From Brasenia schreberi (Eukaryota; Streptophyta; Magnoliopsida; Nymphaeales; Cabombaceae), in contig JAYKKT010000086.1 of NCBI GenBank assembly GCA_036023115.1, positions 16,259,501-16,323,500 of the forward strand: a DNA stretch of 64,000 nt. The letters run 5' to 3'. The notes beneath the pieces are model-generated. The model saw nothing but the letters and a program-made list of their open reading frames with translations, had not been told where the DNA came from and searched no databases. This document shows positions 50,346 to 62,545 of this stretch, in pieces. Every line of letters begins with the position of its first letter. Positions within the stretch are counted from its first letter, which is position 1. The position numbers and the translations under genes were made by a program.

Positions 50346-51519
50346 ATAAGGCTCCCTCTCTGACATACATGCTTCGCACGAACATGACTCCTATACAGTG
50401 CCCAGATTAAGATGAGCATAAGAGACCAACAAACTCTTGTTGTCATTTGCTCATGTCATTGTATACATAGCACAAGGAATCTACATAGAAGGGTAATGAG
50501 CGGCTGTTATTTTTTGAAATTTTAAAATTTTAAAACAAAACATATGTTTATGGTTGAGATTCATGCTTGGCTTTCCTTAAAACAATAAAAATATGTACGT
50601 CGCTTCCTCCACCACTATTTTCTAGCCATTGATCATGACCATCTCCATCATCATATTCTACCAACCCACGTGTCGTATCGTTGTCGAGCAATTATTAAGG
50701 GCCTCCTTTGGAAGTTGCATTAGCTGGCTTTATCACGTATACGTCCTTCACACTTTGTGAAAATAACATTGAACGCTCAATAGACTAAATTACCCTTACA
50801 ATGAATCGGATGGATTGGTAAGCTGGTCCGACCCACTTCTATACTGTATACGAGTTCTCCTGAATGACGGATCTTGAAACCGGTCGATGGTCTTCTAGAC
50901 CCAGTATCTTACCCACATATTGCAATATGGATCGGTATGGCTTGGTGTGCTTTGGACGTAATGATTCCCATCATGGCCGCCGGATGTGGAACCAGGACCA
51001 CCCAATTCGGTTCTGGTTCCACCTTTCAGGAAACCAGAATTTGCCAGTTCTACATATTTTTTATATTTTTTGATTGAAATGTTCTGAACAAAGTCTGGTC
51101 CCAGTTCAGTTCTGATTTCTTGTTCCAGGAAAACCAGGAGTTAGAGACAAACAGATGGCTCCTAGAGTTCTACATTAAGCAGATAAGTTTAGGGATTCCC
51201 AAACTGGTCTTTTGCCACCGATGGTCAGTCGTCAGCCGGTCCCTCATTGTCGATGGTCGGTCCTCGCTGGTTCCATGTAGCTTCTCGTTGACATGGAGGG
51301 GACCGGTCAAAAGTGAAGTGCAAAGGGATTTTCACTAACAAGAGCCGCAGTAACCCACAATGAATAATATAGTAAATTGACTATTAAGACTCAACAGAAT
51401 AACAATGAATCCTAACAGGAATTAGAGACGAACGGATGATCTGGAGTTTACATTAACCAGATTAGTTTGGGGATTTAGGGATTCCTGAACCAGTCTATCA
51501 ATAGTCAGTCGCCGTCGAT

Positions 51520-51720
51520 GAGCGATTTCCAGTCGCTGGTTCTCAATCGCTTGCAGAGAAGAGAGAGGAGAGAGATCAAGGGGAGGGGGCTGAATCATGC
51601 TGAAACTGGTTTCTGGTGGCTTCGGTTGGGAGGGACGGAGGACGTCGGTCGCTGGTTCTCAATCACTTGGAGTGAAGAGAGAGGAGAGAGATTGGGAGGC
51701 TGAATCACGCCGAAACTGGG
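51520..51720. repeat. Diverged tandem repeat of about 100-125 bp (unit 2)
   Basis: TCGCTGGTTCTCAATCGCTTG (51531) and TCGCTGGTTCTCAATCACTTG (51649) each start a unit with GAGAGAGGAGAGAGAT and CTGAATCA.GC.GAAACTGG. It is present at 61430-61640 in unit 3 and absent from unit 1. Confidence 0.75.
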
Positions 51721-52325
51721 ATTTTATATCTTATAATCGATGGCCAAGATTCTTCTTGATGGACGGACACTGTGATTCAACGCCATTCAATATACTTAAA
51801 ATTGAGCAACCTTTAAAAGTTCATCCTTTACTTTGATTGACAAAGTATAATGAGATGTCTTTTATATTTTCTCAGACTCCTATAACTTTTTAAATGTTAT
51901 TCATATTCTTAAAAACTAAATTGTTGATATAAATAGATATAGTGTTAGAAGTTGTAGGATTCAAGTTAAAACTAGATATCATGGAAGACATGGTGTTTTG
52001 TCGGATCCATGGCCCCATAGAAAGGTCTTAGTGATTAAATTTATTACTATGCTTACTTCATATTATTCAAGTGTGTTTGATAAGAAAAATTATCCATTGC
52101 TTTCTCTTTGTCCAAGCATTTTTTGCAGCAATGTGACAAAGTTTTGAGCATCAAATACAAGAAGGTGGACTTGCAATCTACAGCGATAAAATAAAATTGT
52201 TGAAAATCATATTTTAAATGGTGAAAATGGTTAAATAAATAATAAAAACAGAAAAGGTACCTTCCCGGGAATAAAGTATATACATTTTTCAAAAATAAAT
52301 GGATCTTACTACATTGCTCTATTAA

Positions 52326-52440
52326 TTCTTTTTTGAAGAGGAGGCCGAAGCCTAACACACACATAAACCCTTTGGGAGTCGAACTCCCACGAGCAATGGC
52401 TCTAGAGTGCCCTGCCGTTGAACTAATGCTCCTCGTGCTA
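52326..52440 (-). mobile_element. tRNA-derived SINE with target duplication CTCTATTAA (unit 2)
   Basis: Flanked by CTCTATTAA at 52317-52325 and 52441-52449. On minus: A-box-like TTAGTTCAACGGCAGGGC, B-box-like GGGAGTTCGACTCCC, then GTTAGGCTTCGGCCTCCTC and an A-rich tail. The GCTTCRGCCT core is shared with the SINEs at 42048, 53201 and 53811, which suggests one family. Confidence 0.88.
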
Positions 52441-52737
52441 CTCTATTAAAATTTTAAAACATAAGGTTTAGGTGTCAATATGCATCCATATTTTCACTTT
52501 CCATTGGTGTTTTTCTTATAAAAAAAATGCCAGTTCTTTAACTATGGTTTCCTCAACCAAACTAATGCAAGCTTGATAAAGCCAAGTGAGCTGCAATGTG
52601 AGCTCAGTGAGCCAAGCTAGCTGAGGCTGTTTGAACTTGTTTTCGAGGGACCAAACAAACTGAGAGAGATGAGGCTCTTCTCATTTGCACATTGTACAAC
52701 CCAACAAGCTAAGTTTGACTGGTTCCAGACTATTCTC

Positions 52738-52771
52738 TTTCTCTCTCTATATATATAGAGAGAGAAAGAGT
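52738..52771. repeat. Short CT-TA-GA palindromic microsatellite (unit 2)
   Basis: TCTCTTTCTCTCTCTATATATA then TAGAGAGAGAAAGAG, an interrupted short version of 41430-41569. Confidence 0.9.
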
Positions 52772-53200
52772 GATTGGATCCGGTTCACTACTGATATTGT
52801 TCACTCATGTTGGAACTTAACTTTTTTTAACATATGAGTGTAACAACATCGTCTTATGCTTTTTTTTTTAAACTCTTAAAAACAATGAGTGGACATGTCA
52901 ATGATTTAACGAGGGACGCAGACTATATTGATTCTTTGAGATTGACTTGTATATGGCTGTTTTGTACTATGTTATAAAAGTAATACTCTGGACTTGATGG
53001 TCTTAACTGAGTTAACCCGGAACGCATTAAGTCCAAGTCCATCAAACTAAATTAGCAAAGGAGCCCTAAACAAGTTGATAAATATCTTCAAGTGTAGGAG
53101 GACGATTAACAGAATGTGCAGGCGTTGTATTAACCAGGACCGCACCCACTATGATGTCAATTTCACCACCCGTGGCTAGTGTAGAGCTATAATGCAGGGA

Positions 53201-53323
53201 TTTTTTTTTCTTTTGTTATGACACCAGGCTGAAGCCTAAGACAAACACGCGTGCACCCAACAGGAATCGAACTCGCCACCTACATCATGAGAGTTTAAGA
53301 ACCTTGCCAGTTGAGCTAACAAT
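53201..53323 (-). mobile_element. tRNA-derived SINE (unit 2)
   Basis: Counterpart of 42048-42170 at the same position of the unit, with the same boxes and tail. Confidence 0.8.
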
Positions 53324-53810
53324 ATGGGTGCATTTCACAAATCTTTTTTGGTTGGCTAACAATGATGGGCATACTAGTTTGTAGCACAAACACCTATATT
53401 TCAAATATGCCTTAAGTTGCATCACTTCCATACGAACTTCAACCTTGACATATACAACCTGGAATTCAGCCAGTTTCTAACCAAACCAGGAGGGTCCATA
53501 ATTGAGTTAGGGTTCCGGGTCCGGCTAGGTTAGTTTTGATTTTCAGCCTGTTTCTAACCTGGATCAGTTCGAATTCAAACAATCAGGCATGTTCCAAATT
53601 ACACATTTCTACATCGATGTGTAATGCCCAAGAATTCTCTTAACAAGACACACAAGCTCCATTGGTGGCCTCGAACCCGAGTTACAACTACCACTTCTCC
53701 CATTGTGATCCTCTCTTCAGCTGACTCTGTTGAACAATGCAAGCCAAATATTGTGGTACACCAAAATGCACAAAGCCTGGTCCCAGTGTAAAGGCTATAA
53801 CGCAGGGATT

Positions 53811-53934
53811 GTTTTTTCTTTTTGTTATAACAACAGGCTGAAGCCTAAGACATAAACACTCGTGCACCCAGCAGGAATCAAACTCGCCACCTACATCATG
53901 AGAGTTTAAGAACCTTGCCAGTTGAGCTAACAAT
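53811..53934 (-). mobile_element. Second SINE copy in unit 2, made by a local templated insertion
   Basis: It is nearly identical to 53201-53323, including flanking non-SINE sequence (AGTGTA..GCTATAA.GCAGGGATT). It therefore arose by copying the neighbour, not by a new retroposition. Unit 1 has no SINE here. Confidence 0.8.
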
Positions 53935-54570
53935 CAACATATGCTTATAGATTAGGAGGAATGCAGTTCACAATATAAATATTGTGGTACACGAAAATGC
54001 ACAAATTGAAGCACAAGGGCCGAATACCATGTTGTGAAATATGTTTTCTACTCCAATGTAAATAATTCGGTCGGTTCCGCAAAGTTTTAAGGTACAAGGA
54101 CTTTCGAATCATTTAAATTCTAAACTGAAACCCAATCAAAAATTGAAAATCTGAATCAAGTTCACTTCAGTTTCATTTATAACCTGACATTCTGCTCACC
54201 CCTAATCATGTAATAGAAAGGAAAATGATTGATAGTTGTGATGGTACCTGGTGCAATATACCCGATCGTTCCAAGGGTGGATATAAGAGTTGAAGATTTA
54301 TTTAGTAGGTAGATATGCCGTTAGTCAAGGGGTATGTTACCATTATTTACTTGCTCCTTGTACTATCAACTTCACTCTTTATCCCCATTTTTTAGAATTG
54401 AAAATGTTTCATGCAATATGGAAGGAAGCTCTCCTCCTTTATTGCATGGCCGTTATGTATGAGGCATTATGGTAATTAATTAATAGGAGTTATGATCCTT
54501 CACAGCTTCTTGTTCAGCTTAATTTGTACCTCAAATATGTTCTAATTTTAGTTAGTTTTGTGATGGGCAG

Positions 54571-57250
54571 ATGGAATTTAACCCTCCTTTCGAAAAGACT
54601 TACGAGAGCCTGTTTGAAATGCAAATCCAACAGAATCATGAGGTGATAATCAAAGAATGCGAACTGCCATTGATAGAGTTGCGCAGCTTAACGCGGGCAG
54701 CAGGAAGCGCCAGCAGTGCACAAGACAGATTGCGAAAGCTTCGTCGGAGTGGGGTTTCTTCCAAGTTGGGAATCATGGGATATCCAAAGATCTTCTGAAT
54801 AGGATGAGTGGTGAACAGCGAAAGGTTTTCAGTCAGCCCTTTGAGAAGAAGGCCAATGAGCAACTCTTGGATTTATCTTCGAATGCTTATCGTTGGGGCG
54901 CTCACTCTGCCACCAACTTGAAGAAATTATCTTGGTCGGAAGCCTTCCATATTACTCTAAATGATATTTCTGGCTCCAGTATTGCTTATGCATCTCCTCT
55001 TGGGCTTTTACGATAACTACACACCATTATTCTCACAAACTTCCTAATTTTATTACTCGTATAGCAGATTAATTAACATGAGCACTTGTTGGGTTTTTTT
55101 CTTTCAATGGTGTCTTTTCTTTATTTTCTTTTAGTATTCGCATCCACGCTTCACAGCATGTGCTTTTTATGGTCTATTCTTTTGTCCTCCCTTGTCAAAG
55201 CTACATGTAATCGTTACTTCTGGAAGACCCTCTTACTTTCTTCATCTTCTTTGAGCGGTAATAGCTAGTCTCTCGCAAACCATGCATAAACTTAGACACC
55301 TTGAGCCAGCTGCATCATCGTACTTTCTTGTGATAAACTGTTGTTCTTTTATAAGATGATCCGATGTAGGGTATAAAAGTATCATATGCTCTTTTATCCC
55401 TTTTCCTGGAGAGAGCGAGAAGTAACGTTATTTTTGTTTATCATTTGCACTGTTTACGTGCGAGATCTTATGTGTGTAACGTGTTCATAGGAGTGGCCAT
55501 GCACTGGCTGAAGAGTCAAAGTATTGATACGTAGCATTTTAATGCGTGACAATGCCCTACGGTTGACAACTGCCGCTTTTCCATGAAGCAACGTTCCAAT
55601 GCCATACGTGCCTTGCGGATTGAGTCACAATCAATATTCATCCCCTACAAAAACTGCAAGTTAGGTATGGGTGCATGGTCGTGACAGCGCCATGCAAGTT
55701 TCTCGTTCTGTAAGCACCATAAGGAGATTCGGTTGAATGGATATGGGTAGGATATGATCTTTTGGTGTTCACCTTCAATTCCGCAGCTGAATCCAAACCC
55801 ACCCAATTTGACTTAAAAAAGTTTGAACGGGTAGAGACAGTTTACAATTTCGCCATTTGAACTCGAACCTGTATACCTATTCCGTTCTGGTTAGCTTGAT
55901 TTGTGTAATGCTAGCGTCCAACCCGAAATATATAGGTGAATGTCGAGATCACAGACCGTCTTGTTTTTATTGACAATACCAAAATCCACACACTTGATAG
56001 TTTCCCACTTGTGGCCATGGGGTCACATTGTGGCCCACCTTACTGTGAAGTGCCTAGTGGGTTTTACACCTACTTTATGCGATATAAGCACTACCCATAT
56101 CAAGGAACGATTGAAAGCGTAAATAATTCATATTTATATGGTTTAGTCAAAAATGAATTTCGCACAAGTCAATATAGCAACATGGATATGGATTTAATAT
56201 ACACTGGAAATGAATCCATATAGTTACTCTCTCTCTGACATACATGCTTCGCACGCACATTACTCCTATACAGTGCCCAGATTAAGATGAGCATAAGAGA
56301 CCAACAAACTCGTATAAAGTTAATTATTGGATACCATGTCATTGTATGCATTTGGACACCATCTAAACTCTTGGAGTCATTTGCTCATGTCAGACTCGTA
56401 GTCGGCAGAAAATTCAATTTTCCTATTCTGTCCACAATTTTATGGTCCCTTAGATTCCTAGCTTCTTTATGTCTCAGTTACTAATTGTGCACATCATTGC
56501 GGATCAACAATACTGCTTATGTGCTTCCTAGTATTGCATTTGCTTTCTGTTTTTTTTCAATTGCTTTGATTTTTTATGAGAGTAATAATCTATTCCAGAC
56601 AAACTATCGACGAGTATGCGAAAGAGGTCGCTGACCTAGCGCAGAGGTTGGCACAACTATTCGCAGAAAATCTGGGATGCAGGACATGCTATTTTGCAAA
56701 GAATTGTGGATCCAGTTCATGTTATTTGCTCTTAATAGATACCCACCGTGTCCAATTCCTTCAGAGATTTGCGGACTGACATCTCATACTGATAGCGATT
56801 TTCTTACCATCTTTCATCAAGACCAAGTTGGAGGTTTGCAGTTGAAGAAGGATGGAAGACGGATCACAGTTAAGCTAAATGAAATGGCTCTCATAGTTAA
56901 CATTGGTGACTTGTTTCAGGTACTTCTAAAAGCAACTAAGTCCTTGTATTTTATGATTCTTGATTGTATTATGTACTATTCTTATGTTGACTTTGATTAT
57001 TCTGCTGTATGAGCAGGCATGAAGCAATAATGTATTCAAAAACGTGGAGCACAGAGTGATGGCTAGCAAGCAAGTGGAGAGGTTATCTGTGACATTCTTC
57101 CTTTGTCCCTCCCATGACACTGTTATTGGGAGCTGCAGAGAGCCTGCCATCTACAGGAATTTCAGCTTTGGAGAGTTCAGGCAGCAAGTACAGGAAGATG
57201 TCAAAAGCACTGGCCATAAAATTGGCCTCCCCAGATTTCTAAAAGTTTGA
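54571..57250 (+). pseudogene. Gibberellin 2-oxidase 8-like pseudogene, three exons with four lesions
   Basis: Exons correspond to 54571-54978, 56599-56919 and 57017-57250. Lesions relative to the intact copy: one base lost near 54679 (GATAGACCTTGCG became GATAGAGTTGCG), shifting the frame after about residue 36; the 22-bp deletion at the exon 1 end shared with unit 2; one base lost in exon 2 near 56730 (TTGCGTC became TTGCTC); and TGG to TGA at the second codon of exon 3 (57020-57022), which would be W253. The iron ligands (HTDSD, VEHRV) and RLS remain readable in their local frames, so decay is recent. Both introns keep GT..AG borders. It may be transcribed but cannot give the enzyme. Confidence 0.93.
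55622..56222. repeat. Extra intron 1 block of about 600 bp (unit 3 copy)
   Basis: Near-identical to 49748-50345; see there. Confidence 0.65.
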
Positions 57251-57944
57251 ATCTTCGTCTACTTAAGCCGTGGTCTTATACAAGTGAAGCAGCAAAGGCA
57301 TTCAAACTTACAATAGAAGCAGCAGCTGCTGTTATAAAGCCTTGGTGAATCACTAATTTGTAGTTATTGGTATATCTGATAGCATAACCCTGCCATGTCA
57401 AGTAGCTAAATGTGGGCAAAATCGTCGGTGTTGGTGTCACTAGAACTCAATCAGTACTGGTGGAGATCTGGATGTGACATGATCAAGAGCGTGGCTGTAC
57501 CTTATCAATAAATGTTGGTTTTGCAAAAGGTAGGCGTTTGACCTACTATGTTAACGAGATAAGATGTTTATTGCATCCTTCTCATTGTTCCCATGAAATT
57601 ATAACTTAGTGGTTAGGGAAAGGCAGGTTGCAAACAGCGGAAATAAGGCAAAACTTTCCCTCGTGAACCTGAAGTACCCTTGAGGGGATCAAGCCTTGTG
57701 GCGTAGATCGTTTACACGCAAGTCGCTTAGTATTGGTGAATTTTCTTTTAGAAAATGTCTTGTGTTTGTGTGGCCCTACCATTCACATGAACATGGAGTC
57801 GACAAGACAAGAACACAACTGTTGACACATTTTGCCACTCCCTAGAATTGGAAGAAACAGCCAAACTCACGGACACGAAGTCAACACATATGAACACTAC
57901 CTGCGCGTTCTGTCACCTGTAGAGAATTGGTGAATTGAAAAATC

Positions 57945-58300
57945 GGTGAATGATGGCCGGATGATTAAGGAGAAAGGGGAAGAGGCCAGAGGCGACCCTC
58001 GTGGGTCGTTCCCCGACTCTCATAGATCCAAAAATCGGTTTCTGGCAAGTGTTTGAGAAAGAGACAAAAACCACATCTTTTCCTTAAGTTTTCTGGTAAA
58101 AATGCCACCGTTCCAATGGGAGATGGTTTGCCGGTCAACAGTGTGCCATTTGATGGTGATAGTCAGGAGAAATCTGGCCGAAAACTGCCATTTTTGGTAG
58201 TTGAAACCGGTGGTTCTACGGGTCGTGCCGTGTCGACATTGAGTCTATGTCATCCAAGGATCACGGTTTCAGTTTCAAATCGGATATGCACATTGTGAGG
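57945..58300. repeat. LTR-like direct repeat, left copy (unit 3), 5' part deleted
   Basis: It starts at AAAAATCGGTGAATGATGG. The roughly 450 bp before this in unit 1 (37620-38065) are absent, with GAATTG at the junction. Confidence 0.5.
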
Positions 58301-59349
58301 CAAGATCCAGTTTTAGTAAAAGAATGGATCCAAACCTTTTAATGGAGTCCAGGCAAAACTTTATATATTAAATCAAGGTGATTTAGAGGGATCAACTTGT
58401 GGAAATTGGATCCACATAGAAGGTTCAAGTTGGTGGATGGATTCTCTTTCCAATACGTGCTAGAGGTAGTTTTAATTACATTTAGATGATGTATGAGATT
58501 ATGAAATGATTGTTAATATTTTGAAATTATTATACATATGTTAATTTATTAAATAGAATTAGAAATACTTTATTGAGTACTTAGATGTACTGTAAGAGTG
58601 TGCTTGTGTGCGAATAAACCCTTAATGAGCATGGATCTACCTTTCGTGACGGTATGAGATATCATTGGATTGTATATGGTCGTACCCATTAGTGTTAGTT
58701 CTTAGGTTGTCATTGTAGGCGAGTAAAATATTATCAGGTGTGAATCTATTTTCATGATAATATGGGACGTTGTTGGATCACGAATGGTCGTATCGAGTAG
58801 TACTAGCTCGAAGATGTTTGGGGTTGTATTGGCTACTTCATTAGTTATGCTAGTTTTACTTATAGTTGTATTGGTTAGCTCGTGTTGGGTTATATTGCAT
58901 GTCTAGGTTAGGATATGTGGAACTAGTCAACGAGAGTAAAGAGTTTACGTAAAGTAAAACAAATTTGATGCTAGATATAAATATATAATTTTGATATTGA
59001 AACTAGACACATGATATGGATGTGGAGATATGAAGCCTAGAGGTGGCCCTAGGTGGATGTTGTGGATCTCGATGGTGGTCCTAGATTAATTAGATTAATG
59101 TATATGTGGACATTCCTGAGATTAATTGGGTGAATATATGATTCTACTAATGTGATATTCATATACTTTGCCCCATAGACCCATGGGCTGAAATTAATTA
59201 CCTAGTGATTCGGTCGTCAAGGTCCTTGGTAGAGGTTTAGTTTATTCATGCATGGTTGGTGATTGCAACATAGTAGAGGTTTAGTTTATTCATGCATGAG
59301 GTCTTGATTATGCATTCATGATTGAAATGATGATATTGTTTTAAATGAT

Positions 59350-59760
59350 TGTACTTTAGCAACTACAATAGTTCTGTCATGGTTGCATGTAGACATCCAA
59401 GAAAGGCGACGAAGATTGCTCTTATAGAGGTTCGAGAGAGCATAGATGAGAGTAGTAATGAGAGGGAGGTTGTGCAACAAAGATGGGTTGTTGTGGAAGC
59501 AGGAAATTATAACGAAAAATATTCATTTGAGGTAAGAATGTTCTCTTTTGATTTAGATTTTTTCCGATGAAAAATCGGTGAATGTCGACTAGATTATTAA
59601 GGAGAAAGGGTAGAGACGAGAGACGACTCTTGTGGGTCGTTCTCGCATCTCATAAAGCCAAAATTCGGTTTTTGAGAAAGGGGCGACCGTAAAAACTCGA
59701 CCTTTCGATGATGACAACCAATGGGAAATGGTTCGCCTGTCAGCCATGCTAGTCTAGAAG
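59350..59760. repeat. LTR-like direct repeat, right copy (unit 3)
   Basis: Counterpart of 39505-39910. Confidence 0.5.
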
Positions 59761-59885
59761 CAAGTATAAAGTTATCTTACAGCTACCACTATATCCGAAA
59801 TAAATAATACAACTATGAACTCGATCAACTCCCTCCACAACGATGTCAACTAACTTCACCCTCTCCCATTAAAGTGCTCAAATGT

Positions 59886-59910
59886 ATATATATATATATA
59901 TAGAGAGAGA
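59886..59910. repeat. Short (TA)n-(GA)n microsatellite (unit 3)
   Basis: About 9 TA units followed by AGAGAGA. Confidence 0.9.
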
Positions 59911-61429
59911 TTTGAGTATAGCATGGACATGCATAAACCTTTTCTATATAAGTATATTTGAAAGAGAGATTATAAAATTACAGAATTGGTGTCTCACCGA
60001 TTGCCACCTAGTTTTTGTAAATGGCCTGATGTGGCTACGCACAATATTTGGACATTGAAGTGCGATGTCTACTTTCTCTTAAATATTTAAGAACAAAAAA
60101 ATTGAAACTGCCCTCAATCTTTTAAAAAAAACTTTGATACCGTGAAATGTGAACCGACAGACAGCAACGCATTGGATCCCATCGAAACTCCATGATGAAG
60201 TGAGATCGGTAAAGAAGAACACTAGAATTAAAGACCTCTTTAAGAAGTCATGCCAAAACCATCTCTGTCCTAGCCTTGACAGCCAAGGAAACGTGTCCAA
60301 GACGGCTCAAATTGCTGGTTTGTGTGATTCGGTATCTTTAGAATCATTCATCGATGTGTAAGGCCCAATTTAAACGCAAACCCTGGTCTATTGTTTATCA
60401 TATTGCGCGTCATCATTAGCTAGATGACAACACCTCATACTATCGACCATGACATGTTATTGCCAATGTCGGATCTATGGAGGGGTATGGCCAATGGCGA
60501 ATCTACATAGTTAGCGGCTGTTATTTTTTGAAAATTTAAAATTTTAAAGCAAAACAATAAAAATATGTACGTCGCTTCCTCCACCACCATTTTCTAGCCA
60601 TTGATCATGACCATCTCCATCATCATATTCTACCAACCCACGTGTCGTATCGTTGTCAAGCAATTATTAAGGGTCTCCTTTGGAAGTTGCATCCCGCTGC
60701 ATTAGCTAGCCTTATCACGTATACGTCCTTCACACTTTGTGCAGATAACATTGAACGCTCAATAGACTAAATTACCCTTACAATGAATCGATGGATTCGT
60801 AAGCTGGTCCGACCCACTTCTGTACTGTATACGAGTTCACCTGAATGACGGATCTTGAAATCGGTTGATGGTCTTCTAGACCCAGTATCATACCCACATA
60901 TTGCAATATGGATCGGTATGGCTTGGTGTGCTTTGGACGTAATGATTCCTATCATGGCCGCCGGATGTGGAACCAGGACCACCCGATTCGGTTCTAGTTC
61001 TACCTTTCATGAAACCAGAACTTGCCAGTTTTACATATTTTTTAAAATTTTAATTGAAATGTTCTGAACAAAGTCTGGTCCCAGTTCAATTCTGATTTCT
61101 TGTCCCAGGAAAACCAGGAATTAGAGACAAAGTCTGGTCAGTCGTCAGCCGGTCCCTCATTGTCGATGGTCGGTCCTCGCTGGTTCCAAGTAGCTTCTCG
61201 TTGACATGAAAGTGGGGACCGGTCGAAAGTGAAGTGCAAAGGGATTTTCACTAACAAGAGCCGCAGTAACCCACAATGAATAATATAGTAAATTGACTAT
61301 TAAGACTCAACAGAATAACAATGAATCCTAACAGGAATTAGAGACGAACGGATTAGTCAGATTAGTTTGAGGATTTAGGGATTCCTGAACCAGTCTGTCA
61401 ATAGTCAGTCACCGTCGATGAGCGATTGC

Positions 61430-61640
61430 CAGTCCCAGGTTCTCAATCGCTTGCAGAGAAGAGAGAAGAGAGAGGAGAGAGATCAAGGGGAGGGGGCTGA
61501 ATCATGCTGGAACTGGTTTCTGGTGGCTTCGAATGGGAGGGACGGAGGACGTCGGTCGCTGGTTCTCAATCACTTGGAGAGAAGAGAGAGGAGAGAGATT
61601 GGGAGGCTGAATCACGCCCAAATTGGGATTTTCTCAGGAG
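61430..61640. repeat. Diverged tandem repeat of about 100-125 bp (unit 3)
   Basis: Counterpart of 51520-51720. Confidence 0.75.
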
Positions 61641-61950
61641 TAGTATAACTTTTAAAATGTCATTCTTCTTAAAAACTAAATTGTTGATATAAATACATAG
61701 AGTGTTAGAAGTTGTAGGATCCAAGTTAAAACTATTCAAGTGTGTGATAAGAAAAATTATCCATTTTTGCCAGCAATGTGACAAAGTTTTGAGCATCGAA
61801 TACAAGAAGGTGGACTTACAATCTAGAGCGATAAAATAAAAATTGTTGAAAATGGTTAAATAAATAATAAAAACAAAAAAGGTACCTTCCCGGGAATAAA
61901 GTATATACATTTTTCAAAAATAAATGGATCTTACTACATTGCTCTATTAA

Positions 61951-62068
61951 TTCTTTTTTTAAGAGGAGGCCGAAGCCTAACACACACATAAACCCTTTGG
62001 GAGTCAAACTCCCACGAGCAACAATGGCTCTAGAGTGCCCTGCCGTTGAACTAATGCTCCTCGTGCTA
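61951..62068 (-). mobile_element. tRNA-derived SINE (unit 3)
   Basis: Counterpart of 52326-52440. Left target repeat CTCTATTAA is at 61942-61950; the right one has gained a T (CTCTATTTAA from 62069). Confidence 0.87.
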
Positions 62069-62363
62069 CTCTATTTAAATTTTAAAACATAAGGTTTAGG
62101 TGTCAATATGCATCCATATTTTCACTTTCCATTGGTGTTTTTCATGTCAAAAAAATGGCAGTTCTTTAACTATGGTTTCCTCAACCAAACTAATGCAAGC
62201 TTGATAAAGCCAAGTGAGCTGCAATGTGAGCTCAATGAGCCAAGCTAGCTGAGGCTGTTTGAGCTTGTTTTCGAGGGACCAAACAAACTGAGAGAGATGA
62301 AGCTCTTCTCATTTGCACATTGTACAACCCAACAAGCTAAGTTTGACTAGTTATAGATTATTA

Positions 62364-62401
62364 TCTCTTTCTCTCTATATGTAGAGAGAGAGAGAGAAAG
62401 A
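62364..62401. repeat. Short CT-TA-GA palindromic microsatellite (unit 3)
   Basis: TCTCTTTCTCTCTATATG then TAGAGAGAGAGAGAAAGAG, the counterpart of 41430-41569. Confidence 0.9.
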
Positions 62402-62544
62402 GTGATTGGATCCGGTTCACTACTGATATTGTTCACTCATGTTTGAACTTAACTTTTTTTAACATATGAGTGTAACAACATCATCTTATGCTTCTTCTTT
62501 TTTTAACTCTTAAAAACAATGAGTGGACATATCAATGATGTAAA

Positions 62545-62545
62545 G

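Larger units (their letters stand above)
48651..54504 (+). repeat. Array unit 2
   Basis: It matches unit 3 from the dioxygenase leader through exon 1 and most of intron 1 (to about 50460). It then jumps to the equivalent of 60490 in unit 3, having lost exons 2-3 and about 4 kb. It continues with the SINE/microsatellite block to 54160 and the leader of the next unit. Similarity to unit 3 in exon 1 is about 98 percent by eye. Confidence 0.85.

Noticed and set aside
50062..50349. 95-codon frame conserved in units 2 and 3
   Set aside because: The copies differ mostly by amino-acid-changing substitutions, and the block is an intron insert in pseudogenes; conservation only reflects recent duplication.
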